Source: Saccharomonospora sp. NB11
Lineage (GTDB): Bacteria; Actinomycetota; Actinomycetes; Mycobacteriales; Pseudonocardiaceae
DNA: 64,000 nucleotides
Direction: 5' to 3'
Assembly: GCF_015910535.1 (NCBI RefSeq)
Contig: NZ_JACBJG010000005.1
Span: forward strand, 124,001-188,000
Below are positions 34,331 through 44,523 of the stretch, piece by piece. Within the stretch, counting starts at the first letter, position 1; each line of letters starts with the position of its first letter. The notes under the pieces were generated by a model. That model was not told the DNA's origin, did not search any database, and saw only the letters and a list, made by a program, of their open reading frames with translations. The translations under genes were made by a program, and so were the position numbers.

Positions 34331-35500
34331 TCACTTCCAGCGCTGCGGGAAGTCCGGCATCTCCTGACAACCGCAGAGCGCGTAGTGCAGCGGCGGCATG
34401 CCCTCGACGAGGTAGTCGTCGATCGTCTCCGCCGTCACCACCGGCTGCGGCAGGATCCACTCGCTCGGCACCTCCTCGCCCCGGAGGATCTTCAACGCCG
34501 CGATCACCGGCGTGCGCCACTGATAGGTGGGATAGGTCGGGGCCTGCGCCGTGAGTCCCTCGGCCTTCCACTTCTCCAGGAACTGCTGCTGGTCCTCACC
34601 GGAGATCGCCGGGGCCTCCATGCCCTGGTCCTCGAAAGCCTCCAGCACCGCGACGGCCGCCGTGCCGTCGTCCATCCAGATACCGTCGATCCGGCCTTCC
34701 CGCTGGAGGTAGTCGCTCACGATGTTCTTGGCGCCTGCGGTGTCGTTCCCGGTGAATTCGACTCCCACGACGTTCACACCCCGCTCCGCGAAGATGCGCT
34801 CGGCCGCGGCCCAGCGGTGTTCCAGCACGTCGACGCCCGGCAGCACCCGCAGGGCCAGCACCGTGCCGCCCTCACCGACCTCGTCGGCGAGGAAGTCCGC
34901 CGCCGACGCACCGAACGCGTAGCCGCCGATGGGGTGAATGAAGGTCGTCGGGCAGTCGGTGTTCACGCCCCGGTCGAACACGATCACCGGAATGCCGGTG
35001 TCACACGCCTGCTCCACGGCGGGCGTCAGGGTGGACGTGGTGTTCGGCGACACGATCAGTGCGTCACAGCCCTGCGACGTCAACGACGCGATGTCGCTGA
35101 TCTGCTTGTCGTCCTTGGCCTCCGCGTCGAGCACCGTGAACGTCTCGATCTCGTCATGCAGGTCGACCTCGGCCTGCATGGTCTTCCACCCGACCTGCCG
35201 CCACGGGTTGTCGACCGACGCATTGGAGAAGCACAGGTGGTAGGGACCGTCCTTGGCGTGGGACGCGGTGTCCACCATCTCCGGTTCGAGTGCCTGTTCC
35301 CACGGTGCGCCCTCCGGACCCTCGGGTGTGGCGTCCCGGAGCGCGAGCTGCCGCTCGTACTCGGCCTGGTCGAAGAACTCGCTCGACTCCGCCGACCGCG
35401 ACGTGTCCCCGGGTCCGCTCTCGGCGGGGAGATCACTGGTACAGCTCGTCAACGCGAGCGCACCCACCGCCGTGACGGCGGTCAACCAGGTCCTTCTCAT
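34331..35500 (-). CDS. sugar ABC transporter substrate-binding lipoprotein
   Basis: 389-aa periplasmic-binding-type protein (RbsB family). The lipobox is ALTSC in LTAVTAVGALALTSCTSD, so it is membrane-anchored. The ligand fold shows CFSNASVDNPWRQVGWKTM, GCDALIVSPNTTSTLTPAVE, IPVIVFDRGVNTD and a hinge near DGIWMDDGTAAVAVLEAF. The ATG at 35500 overlaps the permease stop (ATGA). Ligand unknown; probably a mono- or disaccharide. Confidence 0.93.
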   Translation of the reverse strand: MRRTWLTAVTAVGALALTSCTSDLPAESGPGDTSRSAESSEFFDQAEYERQLALRDATPEGPEGAPWEQALEPEMVDTASHAKDGPYHLCFSNASVDNPWRQVGWKTMQAEVDLHDEIETFTVLDAEAKDDKQISDIASLTSQGCDALIVSPNTTSTLTPAVEQACDTGIPVIVFDRGVNTDCPTTFIHPIGGYAFGASAADFLADEVGEGGTVLALRVLPGVDVLEHRWAAAERIFAERGVNVVGVEFTGNDTAGAKNIVSDYLQREGRIDGIWMDDGTAAVAVLEAFEDQGMEAPAISGEDQQQFLEKWKAEGLTAQAPTYPTYQWRTPVIAALKILRGEEVPSEWILPQPVVTAETIDDYLVEGMPPLHYALCGCQEMPDFPQRWK

Positions 35501-36486
35501 GTCGCTCTCCTTCTCCGGAACTTCGACCGCCCCAACGCCGCGTAGGCCACGGCGGCGATGATGATCACGCCCTGTACCGCCGACTCCAGTCCCCCGGACA
35601 CACCGAGGAGGTTGAGCAGGGAGAACAGGGCTTCCAACGTGAGCGCACCCGCCATCGCGGCGACGACGGACCCGCGTCCACCTCCGAGCACGACACCACC
35701 GAGCACGACCGCGGTGATGACCTGGAACTCCAGTCCCTCGCCGACCTGCGCCGACACTCCGGCGAAGCCGCCGAGCAGGATCGCCGCCACGGCTGCCGAC
35801 AACCCCGACAGCACGAAGGCCAGCGTGCGCGTCCCCTCGACGTTGCCGCCGCCGAGCCGCACTGCCGTCTCGTTGTCCCCGACCGCGACGAGCGTTCGGC
35901 CCCGACCACTGCGCATGAACAGCACCGCCGCGACCACGATCACGGCGAGCAGGAGCACCGACCACGGCACCTGTCCCACCAACGGCACCTCGAAGCCCTG
36001 GCGCCCCACCACGCGGAACGCCTCGGTGAGCGACCCTCGTGGGGCTCCGCCCGTCCAGAGGAACACCGCCCCGTCGAGCACCAGCAGCATGCCGAGCGTG
36101 ACGATGAACGACGGCACCAGCAGCCGGGTCGTGACGAGCCCGTTCACCAGCCCCACCAGGGCACCGAGGACCAGCAGCAACGCGACGACCCACAGCGTCG
36201 CGGACTCGTCGCCGTCCAACAGCCGCGCGGCGATGACCACCTCCGCGGTCACCAACGAACCCACCGACAGGTCGAAGCCCCCGCTGACGATGACGAAGTA
36301 CTGTCCGATCGCGAGGATCATCAACGGCGCAGCCCGCTTGAGCAGCGCGAGATAGCCGGACGGCTCGCTGTAGGCGGGGCCGACGAAAGCCAGTGCCACC
36401 AGCACGATCGCCAACACGGCCAGCACCGGACCGGTGCCGTCGGTGAGCCTCGGCAGGCGGCGGGTCGGCGTCTCGGTCTGCGTCAT
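35497..36486 (-). CDS. sugar ABC transporter permease (RbsC-like)
   Basis: 329-aa membrane subunit of the branched-chain/ribose permease family with about 8-10 helices. The family motif SGGFDLSVGSLVTA and a second conserved part VVLGGVVLGGGRGSVV are clear. It forms the channel with the other permease. ATG at 36486 overlaps the stop of that gene (ATGA). Confidence 0.93.
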   Translation of the reverse strand: MTQTETPTRRLPRLTDGTGPVLAVLAIVLVALAFVGPAYSEPSGYLALLKRAAPLMILAIGQYFVIVSGGFDLSVGSLVTAEVVIAARLLDGDESATLWVVALLLVLGALVGLVNGLVTTRLLVPSFIVTLGMLLVLDGAVFLWTGGAPRGSLTEAFRVVGRQGFEVPLVGQVPWSVLLLAVIVVAAVLFMRSGRGRTLVAVGDNETAVRLGGGNVEGTRTLAFVLSGLSAAVAAILLGGFAGVSAQVGEGLEFQVITAVVLGGVVLGGGRGSVVAAMAGALTLEALFSLLNLLGVSGGLESAVQGVIIIAAVAYAALGRSKFRRRRAT

Positions 36487-37487
36487 CGGACGGCCCTCCT
36501 GCGTCGGGCGTAGAGCGCCACGGCCACGATCAGCACCACGCCGCGCACGACGTCCTTGAAGAAGGAGTTCATGCCGAGGTCGTCGAAGACGGTGTCGAGC
36601 GTGGCGAGGATGAGGACCCCGCCGATCGTGCCCGCGACCCCACCTCGACCTCCGGCGAGGATCGTCCCCCCGAGCACCACGGCCGCGATCGACTCCAGGT
36701 CGTAGCCGCTGTCGGCACCCACCCACGGCGCGCCGGCACCGAGCCGACTCGCCAGGAACAACCCCGCCAACCCGGCCGCCACCGCACACAGCACGTGCAC
36801 CATGACCACCGTGCGGTCGGTGCGGATGCCGGAGGAGCGCGCGACCTCCTCGTCACCGCCCACGGCGTAGACGTGGTAGCCGGGCCGAGTGCGATCGAGG
36901 AACCACCATGCGAGCACCGCCAGCCCCAGCATCATCAAGGCCGCCACGGGAACGGGCCCGATCCGGTCGTAACCCAGGTGCTGGAAGCTCTTCGCCACCT
37001 CACCGGCGGGGCCTTCGTAGTTGCTCTCCAGATAGCCCCGGATCACCAACCCGGTGCCCAGCGTGGCGATGAACGCGTTGACCTTCAGCTTCGTGACCAC
37101 CAGGCCGTTGACCAGCCCCACCCCGGCCGCACACGCCAAGGTCAACAGCACGGCCGGCAGGATCATCGTCCCGTCCCCCGCCATCGTCTCCGCCGCGATC
37201 AGCGAACAGAGCCCGACGACGTAGGCCACCGACAGGTCGAGCTTGCCGGTGAGGATCACCATCGTCTGTCCGATCGCGACCAACCCGAGCGCCGTGCTGC
37301 GCGTGAGGATGTTCGTGATACCGCCCTCGTCGAGCAGCACCCCGCCCCGCAGTCCGACCAGCACGCTCCCGACGATCAGCACCAACACCAGAGCGGAGTA
37401 GACGGCGACGACCGGATTCCTGAGCTGTCGAGTCCACTGCGGACGCCGACGTCCCGGGGCTGACGGTGGAGCCGCGACGACGCTCAC
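36483..37487 (-). CDS. sugar ABC transporter permease (RbsC-like)
   Basis: 334-aa paralogue of the next permease. Conserved parts are LTGKLDLSVAYVVGLCSLIA and AAVVLGGTILAGGRGGVAGT. Two different permeases with one fused ATPase suggests a heterodimeric channel. The GTG at 37487 overlaps the ATPase stop (GTGA) with GGAGG upstream; longer open frame is not coding. Confidence 0.93.
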   Translation of the reverse strand: MSVVAAPPSAPGRRRPQWTRQLRNPVVAVYSALVLVLIVGSVLVGLRGGVLLDEGGITNILTRSTALGLVAIGQTMVILTGKLDLSVAYVVGLCSLIAAETMAGDGTMILPAVLLTLACAAGVGLVNGLVVTKLKVNAFIATLGTGLVIRGYLESNYEGPAGEVAKSFQHLGYDRIGPVPVAALMMLGLAVLAWWFLDRTRPGYHVYAVGGDEEVARSSGIRTDRTVVMVHVLCAVAAGLAGLFLASRLGAGAPWVGADSGYDLESIAAVVLGGTILAGGRGGVAGTIGGVLILATLDTVFDDLGMNSFFKDVVRGVVLIVAVALYARRRRAVR

Positions 37488-39025
37488 ACGGCCTCCTTCG
37501 TTCCCGCGGTGGGGGCGTCCGCCGCCTCCACCGCGTGGCCGGTGGCCAGCCTCATCACCGCCTCCTCCGTCGGCCCCGCAGGCAGCTCCCCCGCGATGCG
37601 CCCGTCGTGCATCACGAGCACCCGATCGCTCATGCCGATCAACTCGGGCAGCTCGGACGAGATCATCAGAATCGCCACGCCGTCGCGGGCGAGCCCGCGC
37701 AACAGCTCGTACACCGCCTGCTTCGCCCCGACGTCGATGCCGCGCGTCGGCTCGTCGACGACGAGCACCCGAGGTTCGACCGCCAACCACTTCGCGAGCA
37801 CGACCTTCTGTTGGTTCCCGCCCGACAGGAACCGCACCTCCTGATCGGGCGAGCGCGCCACGACGGCCACCGACTCCAACAATGTCCCGATCGACGTCCG
37901 CGGCCTCCGGCTACGGGGGAACGCCGCGCGCCGCACCAGCAGCGCGTTGTCCCGAACCGACTGTCGGAGAGCCAGTCCTTCGCCCTTACGGTCCTCGGTC
38001 ACGTGCGCGACACCGAGCCGAACCGCCTTGCGAGGCGAGGAAATGCGTACCTGTTGACCGTCCACTTCGATCGTTCCGACGCGGAAGGGCTCGACACCGC
38101 AGACCGCTCGGGCGACCGCCGACCGTCCCGACCCCTGCAACCCCGCCAGTCCCACGATCTCGCCCGCGCGGACGCCGAGGTGGATGTCGGACAACCGCGC
38201 GTTGCCGCAGCCGGACAGCCGCAGACGGACACCGCCGATCTCGCGCGCGTCGGCCCGGGCCGGGAACAGTGCGTCGAGCGATCGCCCCACCATGTGGCGC
38301 ACCAACTCGTCGCTGGTCAGCTCACCGGTGGGGCGTGACGTCACCAACGCGCCGTCCTTGAGCACGGTGATGCGATGACTGAGGTCGAACACCTCCACGA
38401 GACGGTGCGACACGTACAGGATCGCGATGCCCCGGGCGCACAACCGCCGCACGAGTTCGTACAACAGCTCGACCTCGTGGTCGGCCAACGCCGCCGTCGG
38501 CTCGTCCATCGCGAGCACCCGCACGTCGCTCGACAACGCCTTGACGATCTCCACGACCTGACGCTGCGCCACCGACAACAGCCGGACGGGATCGCGAGGG
38601 GACACCGTTCCCGCGCCGAGATCCTCCAGCAACGCCGCGGTGTCCGCCTCCATCCGACGCCGGTCGACCATGCCGCGTCGGACCGGCTCCGACCCGAGGA
38701 AGACGTTCTCGGCCACCGTGCGGTCGGGGAGCAGGTTCAGTTCCTGGTGCACGATCGCGATGCCGGCGGCCTGTGCCTGTCGCGGAGAGTGGAAGGTCAC
38801 CGGACGACCGTCGAGCTCGATCGTCCCGTCGTCGGCAGGCTGCACCCCGGCCAGGATCTTCATCAGCGTGGACTTGCCCGCACCGTTCTCCCCCACCAGC
38901 GCGTGGACCTCACCGGCGTGAAGGTCGAGGTCCACACCACGGAGCACCGGGTTGCCCAGGAACTGCTTGGCGATCCCGCGCATCCGGACGACCGACGCAC
39001 CGTCGGTGAGGCCAGTCACAGTCAT
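37484..39025 (-). CDS. sugar ABC transporter ATP-binding protein (RbsA/XylG type, two domains)
   Basis: 513-aa ATPase with two fused nucleotide-binding domains. Domain 1 has Walker A GENGAGKSTLM and Walker B VLAMDEPTAAL. Its signature, normally LSxGQ, is LSVAQRQ. Domain 2 has the degenerate P-loop GLQGSGRSAVA, signature LSGGNQQKV and Walker B VLVVDEPTRGID, as in this family. First gene of the sugar operon. ATG at 39025 has no Shine-Dalgarno sequence and lies a few bases from the predicted transcript start. Confidence 0.93.
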   Translation of the reverse strand: MTVTGLTDGASVVRMRGIAKQFLGNPVLRGVDLDLHAGEVHALVGENGAGKSTLMKILAGVQPADDGTIELDGRPVTFHSPRQAQAAGIAIVHQELNLLPDRTVAENVFLGSEPVRRGMVDRRRMEADTAALLEDLGAGTVSPRDPVRLLSVAQRQVVEIVKALSSDVRVLAMDEPTAALADHEVELLYELVRRLCARGIAILYVSHRLVEVFDLSHRITVLKDGALVTSRPTGELTSDELVRHMVGRSLDALFPARADAREIGGVRLRLSGCGNARLSDIHLGVRAGEIVGLAGLQGSGRSAVARAVCGVEPFRVGTIEVDGQQVRISSPRKAVRLGVAHVTEDRKGEGLALRQSVRDNALLVRRAAFPRSRRPRTSIGTLLESVAVVARSPDQEVRFLSGGNQQKVVLAKWLAVEPRVLVVDEPTRGIDVGAKQAVYELLRGLARDGVAILMISSELPELIGMSDRVLVMHDGRIAGELPAGPTEEAVMRLATGHAVEAADAPTAGTKEAV

Positions 39026-39034
39026 GACTGGGCA

Positions 39035-39063
39035 CAATAATGTCGAGCTTTTGCGTATGTCAA
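39035..39063 (-). promoter_or_regulatory. promoter of the sugar transport operon
   Basis: On the minus strand a perfect -35 TTGACA (39063-39058), 17-nt spacer, and -10 TTATTG (39040-39035). Transcription would begin near 39028, about 3 nt before the ATG at 39025, so the mRNA is probably leaderless. TTGCG (39051-39055) and CGCAA (39079-39083) flank the -35 as possible operator arms. Confidence 0.5.
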
Positions 39064-39187
39064 ACAAAAGTTACGACTCGCAACACCTAAGCACGCGCGC
39101 AGTACACCCAACACTGCTGATCACGTCTGGCGAAAACTCACCCGTTCGGAAGATCCACCTCCGCGAGTGAACAGATAGAACTAGGTC

Positions 39188-40132
39188 ATGCGCAGCCGCC
39201 GGAGCCTCGCCGCCGTCGTTCCCCTCGTCACCGCCCTGCTCTGGGGCCTCACGGCGGGTGTGGCGGCCAATGCGAAGGAATCGTCGTCCGCCGACTCGAC
39301 ACAGCAGACGTCGAGCCAGGCCACGCCGCAGTCCGACGACAGGACGCACTACGTCGCGCTCGGCGACTCGTACACGTCCGGACCACTGATCCCGCTGCAG
39401 CGCCTCGACCCGCTCGGTTGCCTGCGGTCGACCCAGAACTACCCGTCGGTCGTCGCGGCGCGCCTCGACAACACCTCGCTCACGGACGTCAGCTGCGCCG
39501 GCGCCGACACCACCGACATGACCGAACCGCAGAAGATCGTCCTCGGCCACAACGCGCCGCAGTTCGACGCCCTGCGCCCCGACACCGACCTCGTCACCCT
39601 CGGCATCGGCGGCAACGACCACGGAGTCTTCGGCAGCATCATCGACACCTGCCCCGGACTGCGCGCGAGCGACCCGACCGGCAATCCCTGCCAACAGCAC
39701 TTCACCGTCGACGGCGTCGACACGCTCGAAACGGCCATCGCGCAGACACGCCAGAACGTCGAGACCGTCCTCCACGGAATCCGGGAACGCTCACCGGAGG
39801 CCACGATCCTGCTGATCGGCTATCCCCGCATCGCCCCGCCGACCGGCACGTGCCCCGACGTCCTGCCGTTCGCCGACGGCGACTACGTCTGGCTCAACCA
39901 CATCGAGGAAACGCTCAACGCCGCGCTTGCCACCGCCGCCGCCAACCACGGTTCGACGACGTTCATCGACACCTACCCCGCGTCCCTCGGACACGACGCC
40001 TGTGCCGAGCACGCCTGGATCCAGGGACAGCATCTGAACCCGATCGGCGCGGCGCACTACCACCCCAACCGGTGGGGCATGGAAGGCGTGGCCGAGGTGA
40101 TCCTCGACCACCTCGCCGAACGCGGGTGGTGA
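39188..40132 (+). CDS. secreted SGNH/GDSL hydrolase (Streptomyces-type lipase/esterase)
   Basis: 314-aa secreted esterase. A signal peptide (about 1-28) and a Ser/Gln-rich linker precede the SGNH fold. Nucleophile block: YVALGDSYTSGP. Block III: LGIGGNDHGVF. The catalytic His is in AHYHPNRWGMEG. Six cysteines fit the disulfide pattern of these secreted lipases. ATG at 39188. Divergent from the sugar operon and convergent with valS; no operon partner. Confidence 0.9.
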   Translation: MRSRRSLAAVVPLVTALLWGLTAGVAANAKESSSADSTQQTSSQATPQSDDRTHYVALGDSYTSGPLIPLQRLDPLGCLRSTQNYPSVVAARLDNTSLTDVSCAGADTTDMTEPQKIVLGHNAPQFDALRPDTDLVTLGIGGNDHGVFGSIIDTCPGLRASDPTGNPCQQHFTVDGVDTLETAIAQTRQNVETVLHGIRERSPEATILLIGYPRIAPPTGTCPDVLPFADGDYVWLNHIEETLNAALATAAANHGSTTFIDTYPASLGHDACAEHAWIQGQHLNPIGAAHYHPNRWGMEGVAEVILDHLAERGW

Positions 40133-40158
40133 CGGACGCGCCGCCACCACCCGCCACG

Positions 40159-42798
40159 TCAGGACCCGAGCTGCTCCAGGCGAGCCGTGATGCGCTCGAT
40201 GTCGGCGGCGGCGACCTCACGGCGGCCGCGGATCTTCTCCACCACGGCGGCCGGAGCCTTCTCCAGGAAGGACTGGTTGCCGAGCTTGGCCTCGGTCTGC
40301 TTCAGCTCCTTCTGCGCGGCGGCCAGGTCCTTCTCCAACCGCTTGCGCTCGGCCGCGACGTCGATCGCCCCGGAGGTGTCGACCTCCACCGTTGCCGTGC
40401 CGGTCGAAAGCGCGACCTCCAGCGACGCCGTCATCGCGAAGTCGTCACCCGGCTCGCTCAACCGCGCCAGCGCCCGGATGGCGTCCTCGTGCCGGGCGAT
40501 CGTCGCGAAACCGTCCCCGGTCAGCCGCGTCGTGACCCGCTGCCCCGGCTTCAGACCCTGGTCGGACCGGAACCGCCGCACCTCGGTGACGAGCTTCTGC
40601 ACGTCCGCGATACGGGCGTCGGCCTCGGGATCGGACGGCCGCGTCCACTTCTCGCCCACCGGCCACTCGGCCACCACGAGCGACTCCCCGCCCGTGAGCG
40701 TGGTCCACAGGCGCTCGGTGATGAACGGGACGAACGGGTGCAGCAGCCGCAGCACGACGTCGAGCACGTGTCCCAGCACGGCGCGGGTCGCGTCGGCGCG
40801 GTCGTCCGCGAGCTGCACCTTCGCCAGTTCCAGGTACCAGTCGCAGAACTCGTCCCACGTGAAGTGGTAGAGCGCGTTGGTGGCCTTGGCGAACTGGAAC
40901 TGCTCCATCAGCTCGTCCACTTCGGACACGACAGCCGACAGCCTGCCGAGAATCCACCGGTCGGCCTCGGTCAGCTCGCTCGCCTCGGGCACCGGTGTCG
41001 CCACGGTGGCGCCGTTCGACAACGCGAACCGCGTGGCGTTCCACAACTTCGTGCAGAAGTTCCGCGATCCGGCGGCCCACTCCTCCGCGAGCGCCATGTC
41101 CGCGCCCGGGTTGGCACCCCGCGCGAGCGTGAAACGCGTGGCGTCCGCGCCGAACCGGTCCATCCAGTCGAGCGGGTCGATGACGTTGCCGCGCGACTTC
41201 GACATCTTCTTGCCGTGCGCGTCGCGGATGAGCCCGTGCAGGTAGATGTGCTCGAACGGGATCGACCGCTCCGGGCCGTTGTCCCGCATGCCGTACAGGC
41301 CGAACATCATCATCCGGGCGACCCAGAAGAACAGGATGTCGTAGCCGGTGGACAACACGCTGGTCGGATAGAACTTCGCCAGGTCGGCCGTCGGCTCCGG
41401 CCAGCCCATCGTCGACATCGGCCACAGGCCCGACGAGAACCATGTGTCGAGCACGTCCGGGTCCTGCGTCCACCCCTCGCCCGTGGGCGGCTCCTCGTCC
41501 GGCCCGACACACACCGTCTCGCCGTTCGGCCCGTACCAGACCGGGATGCGGTGGCCCCACCACAACTGGCGCGAGATCGTCCAGTCGTGCATGTCGTCGA
41601 CCCAGTCGAAGTAGCGCTTCGCCAGCTCCGGCGGGTGGATCTTCACGCGACCGTCGCGCACGGCGTCGCCCGCGGCCTTCGCCAACGGCTCGACCTTCAC
41701 CCACCACTGCAGCGACAGCCGCGGCTCCACCACCGTGTCGCACCGCGAGCAGTGGCCCACCGCGTGGACGTAGGGGCGCTTCTCGGCAACGATGCGGCCC
41801 TGCTCCCGCAGCGCCGCCACGATCGCGGGCCGCGCCTCGAAGCGGTCCATGCCCTCGAACGGACCGTGTTCGGTGATCACACCGCGCTGGTCCATGATCG
41901 TCGGCATGGGCAGGCTGTGCCGCTTGCCGATCTCGAAGTCGTTCGGGTCGTGCGCAGGCGTCACCTTGACCGCGCCCGTGCCGAACTCCGGGTCCACGTG
42001 GGCGTCGGCGACGACCGGGATACGGCGCCCGGTCAGCGGCAGCTCCACCTCGGTGCCCACCAGGTGGGCGTAACGCTCGTCGTCGGGGTGCACCGCGACC
42101 GCCGTGTCACCGAGCATCGTCTCCGCCCGCGTGGTGGCCACCACGATCGAGTCGTCGCCGTCGCCGTAACGGATCGAGACGAGCTCGCCGTCGTCGTCGG
42201 AGTGGTCGACCTCGATGTCCGACAACGCCGTCATGCAGCGCGGGCACCAGTTGATGATGCGCTCGGCGCGGTACACCAGCCCGTCGTCGTAGAGCCGCTT
42301 GAACATCGTCTGGACGGCCCGCGACAGGCCCTCGTCCATCGTGAAGCGCTCGCGCGACCAGTCGACGCCGTCACCGAGCCGCTTCATCTGGTCGAGGATC
42401 TTGCCGCCGTACTCGGCCTTCCACTCCCAGACGCGCTCGACGAACCGCTCACGGCCGAGGTCGTGGCGCGAGAGGCCCTCCTTGCCCAGCTCGCGCTCCA
42501 CGACGTTCTGGGTCGCGATGCCCGCGTGGTCCATGCCCGGAAGCCACAGCACCTCGTAGCCCTGCATCCGCCGACGGCGGCTCATGGCGTCCATGAGCGT
42601 GTGGTTGAGCGCATGCCCCATGTGCAGGCTGCCCGTGACGTTGGGCGGCGGGAGCACGATGGTGAACGGTGGCTTGTCCGACGCCGCGTCGGCCTCGAAG
42701 TAGCCAGCCGATACCCAGCGCTGGTAGAGGGCGGCCTCTTCCTCGGCCGGGTTCCAGGCGTTGGGCAGGTCGGGGGTTCTGGCTGCGGATTCCGTCAC
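40159..42798 (-). CDS. valS: valyl-tRNA synthetase
   Basis: 879-aa class I synthetase. The HIGH-type motif is [15 protein letters not shown] and the KMSKS motif [14 protein letters not shown]1 editing domain (about 195-330, [19 protein letters not shown]) hydrolyses Thr-tRNA(Val). A tRNA-binding helical domain and a C-terminal coiled coil ([20 protein letters not shown]) follow. I chose the GTG at 42798 ([17 protein letters not shown]). Length is normal for the family. Confidence 0.97.
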   Translation of the reverse strand: MTESAARTPDLPNAWNPAEEEAALYQRWVSAGYFEADAASDKPPFTIVLPPPNVTGSLHMGHALNHTLMDAMSRRRRMQGYEVLWLPGMDHAGIATQNVVERELGKEGLSRHDLGRERFVERVWEWKAEYGGKILDQMKRLGDGVDWSRERFTMDEGLSRAVQTMFKRLYDDGLVYRAERIINWCPRCMTALSDIEVDHSDDDGELVSIRYGDGDDSIVVATTRAETMLGDTAVAVHPDDERYAHLVGTEVELPLTGRRIPVVADAHVDPEFGTGAVKVTPAHDPNDFEIGKRHSLPMPTIMDQRGVITEHGPFEGMDRFEARPAIVAALREQGRIVAEKRPYVHAVGHCSRCDTVVEPRLSLQWWVKVEPLAKAAGDAVRDGRVKIHPPELAKRYFDWVDDMHDWTISRQLWWGHRIPVWYGPNGETVCVGPDEEPPTGEGWTQDPDVLDTWFSSGLWPMSTMGWPEPTADLAKFYPTSVLSTGYDILFFWVARMMMFGLYGMRDNGPERSIPFEHIYLHGLIRDAHGKKMSKSRGNVIDPLDWMDRFGADATRFTLARGANPGADMALAEEWAAGSRNFCTKLWNATRFALSNGATVATPVPEASELTEADRWILGRLSAVVSEVDELMEQFQFAKATNALYHFTWDEFCDWYLELAKVQLADDRADATRAVLGHVLDVVLRLLHPFVPFITERLWTTLTGGESLVVAEWPVGEKWTRPSDPEADARIADVQKLVTEVRRFRSDQGLKPGQRVTTRLTGDGFATIARHEDAIRALARLSEPGDDFAMTASLEVALSTGTATVEVDTSGAIDVAAERKRLEKDLAAAQKELKQTEAKLGNQSFLEKAPAAVVEKIRGRREVAAADIERITARLEQLGS

Positions 42799-42870
42799 GA
42801 TGAGTAAGTCTACGAAGGGCCTCGTCGCGCCTCTCACCGGCTCTCACCGGCGGCCTCCCCGATCCGCCGG

Positions 42871-43536
42871 TCAGGACAGCGCCGCCCCCACCATCGCGGG
42901 CACGATCGCGGCCGCCACGACGATCTCCGCGGTGGCCTTGCGCAGAGCGTCGCTCGCCCAGTCGCCCTTCGCGATCTCCCTGGCCCGACGTTGCGCGACG
43001 CGCGCGTCGTCTCGACCGACCACGTGCTTGGCGTGCACCGTGTTCGCCATCAGCCCGATGAGCGCGGCGGTGCGCTCGTCGGGCTGTTCGCCGTCGACGA
43101 GCACGCGACGCAGGCGCGCCTTCAGCTCCTCCTCGTGCCGGGAGTCCTCGGCGGGCCAGCGGGTCAGGGGGAAGATCCCGAGCACCCGGTCGTTCTCCCG
43201 GCGCAGGATGCCGCGATCCGCCAGCCCACCGAGCACGCGCTTCACCAGGCCGCCCTTCGTCAGTGGCAGCAGCACGTCCTTGGGTTTGCGCCCGGCGAGG
43301 CGGTCAAGCCGCCGCAAGGCCGTGTCGAGGAGGTCGACGCCGGTCGGGGTGTCGTCGATGACGACGATGCGACCGGTCTTGCCCTGCTCCGTCGTCGTGA
43401 CGTCCACGCGCTCGCGCAGCACGAGGTCGACGAGCAACGCCCCCGCCATCGCGTACTCCAGGTGGGAGATCAGTCCGACCGGTTTGCCCGTCTCGTCGTC
43501 GTGGACGAGCAGCAACAGGTCCTCGGCGATCATCAT
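42871..43536 (-). CDS. GPP34 (GOLPH3/Vps74) domain protein
   Basis: 221-aa, mostly helical protein of the GPP34 phosphoprotein family, best known from the eukaryotic Golgi protein GOLPH3 that binds phosphatidylinositol-4-phosphate. The N terminus [20 protein letters not shown] and [18 protein letters not shown] match. Many actinomycetes carry such genes, with unknown role. A C-terminal hydrophobic helix ([18 protein letters not shown]) could anchor it. ATG at 43536 is chosen; GTG at 43545 is possible. Confidence 0.87.
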   Translation of the reverse strand: MMIAEDLLLLVHDDETGKPVGLISHLEYAMAGALLVDLVLRERVDVTTTEQGKTGRIVVIDDTPTGVDLLDTALRRLDRLAGRKPKDVLLPLTKGGLVKRVLGGLADRGILRRENDRVLGIFPLTRWPAEDSRHEEELKARLRRVLVDGEQPDERTAALIGLMANTVHAKHVVGRDDARVAQRRAREIAKGDWASDALRKATAEIVVAAAIVPAMVGAALS

Positions 43537-43696
43537 CCGCCCCACGATACGGCGTGGCCCCCTGCTGCGGCCACCACGTGACGCGGCCCCGCGTCCGTCG
43601 CCCTATGCGGATCCCACACCCGGAACGTCATCATGGAACTGCCGACCGCGACAGCACGCATTGGCGAGCCACGACGAGAGGCAAGGAGTGGTGCCC

Positions 43697-44515
43697 ATGG
43701 GCCGAGTCACCGTCCGCAGACCCGTCCGCAAGGTGACTCCCCACGGGGAGCGACGCCGCTCCGACACGCTCGCCGGTGAGGAGCCGCTGGAACTCCGCGT
43801 CTCCGGCACCGCGCTGGCGGTGACGATGCGAACCCCCGGCCACGACGTCGAACTCGCGCACGGATTCCTGCTCTCCGAGGGCGTCGTCACCTCCCGGGAC
43901 GACATCGCTCTCGCTCGCTACTGCGACGGCGTCGACGACACCGGCCGCAACACCTACAACGTGCTGGACGTGACACTCGCCGACGGCGTGGCGGCCCCGG
44001 ACGTCGGAGTGCAACGCAACTTCTACACCACGTCGTCGTGCGGTGTGTGCGGCAAGGCGGCATTGGAGGCCGTGCGGCTGAAGACCATGTTCCCCCCGGC
44101 GAGCACGCCGTTCAGGATTTCCGCCGACGTGCTCGTCGGTCTCCCGGAGGCGTTGCGCGCCCGACAACGCGTGTTCGCCCTCACCGGCGGCCTGCACGGC
44201 GCGGGACTGTTCACCTCCGACGGCACGCTCGTCGTCGTGCGCGAGGACGTCGGCAGACACAACGCCGTCGACAAGGTGCTCGGGTGGGCGTTGCAACAAG
44301 GCCGGATTCCCGCGCACGACCTCGGTCTGCTGCTGTCCGGACGGGCGTCGTTCGAACTGGTTCAAAAAGCCGCGATGGCGGGTATATCCCTCGTCGCCGC
44401 GGTGTCCGCACCGTCCTCACTGGCCGTCGAGCTGGCCGAGGACCACGGCATGACGCTGGTCGGCTTCCTGCGGGACAACAGCATGAACCTGTACACCGGA
44501 AACGGAATCGCGTAA
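43697..44515 (+). CDS. fdhD: formate dehydrogenase accessory sulfurtransferase FdhD
   Basis: 272-aa sulfurtransferase that passes sulfur to the molybdenum cofactor of formate dehydrogenase. The reactive cysteines C115 and C118 lie in [24 protein letters not shown] and [18 protein letters not shown] are signatures. ATG at 43697 follows AAGGAG. No formate dehydrogenase gene is in the window. Confidence 0.93.
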   Translation: MGRVTVRRPVRKVTPHGERRRSDTLAGEEPLELRVSGTALAVTMRTPGHDVELAHGFLLSEGVVTSRDDIALARYCDGVDDTGRNTYNVLDVTLADGVAAPDVGVQRNFYTTSSCGVCGKAALEAVRLKTMFPPASTPFRISADVLVGLPEALRARQRVFALTGGLHGAGLFTSDGTLVVVREDVGRHNAVDKVLGWALQQGRIPAHDLGLLLSGRASFELVQKAAMAGISLVAAVSAPSSLAVELAEDHGMTLVGFLRDNSMNLYTGNGIA

Positions 44516-44523
44516 GGACGGAC

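Noticed and set aside
39418-42807. 1129-aa open frame across the SGNH gene and opposite valS
   Set aside because: It crosses two confirmed genes in a different frame and has no recognisable domain.
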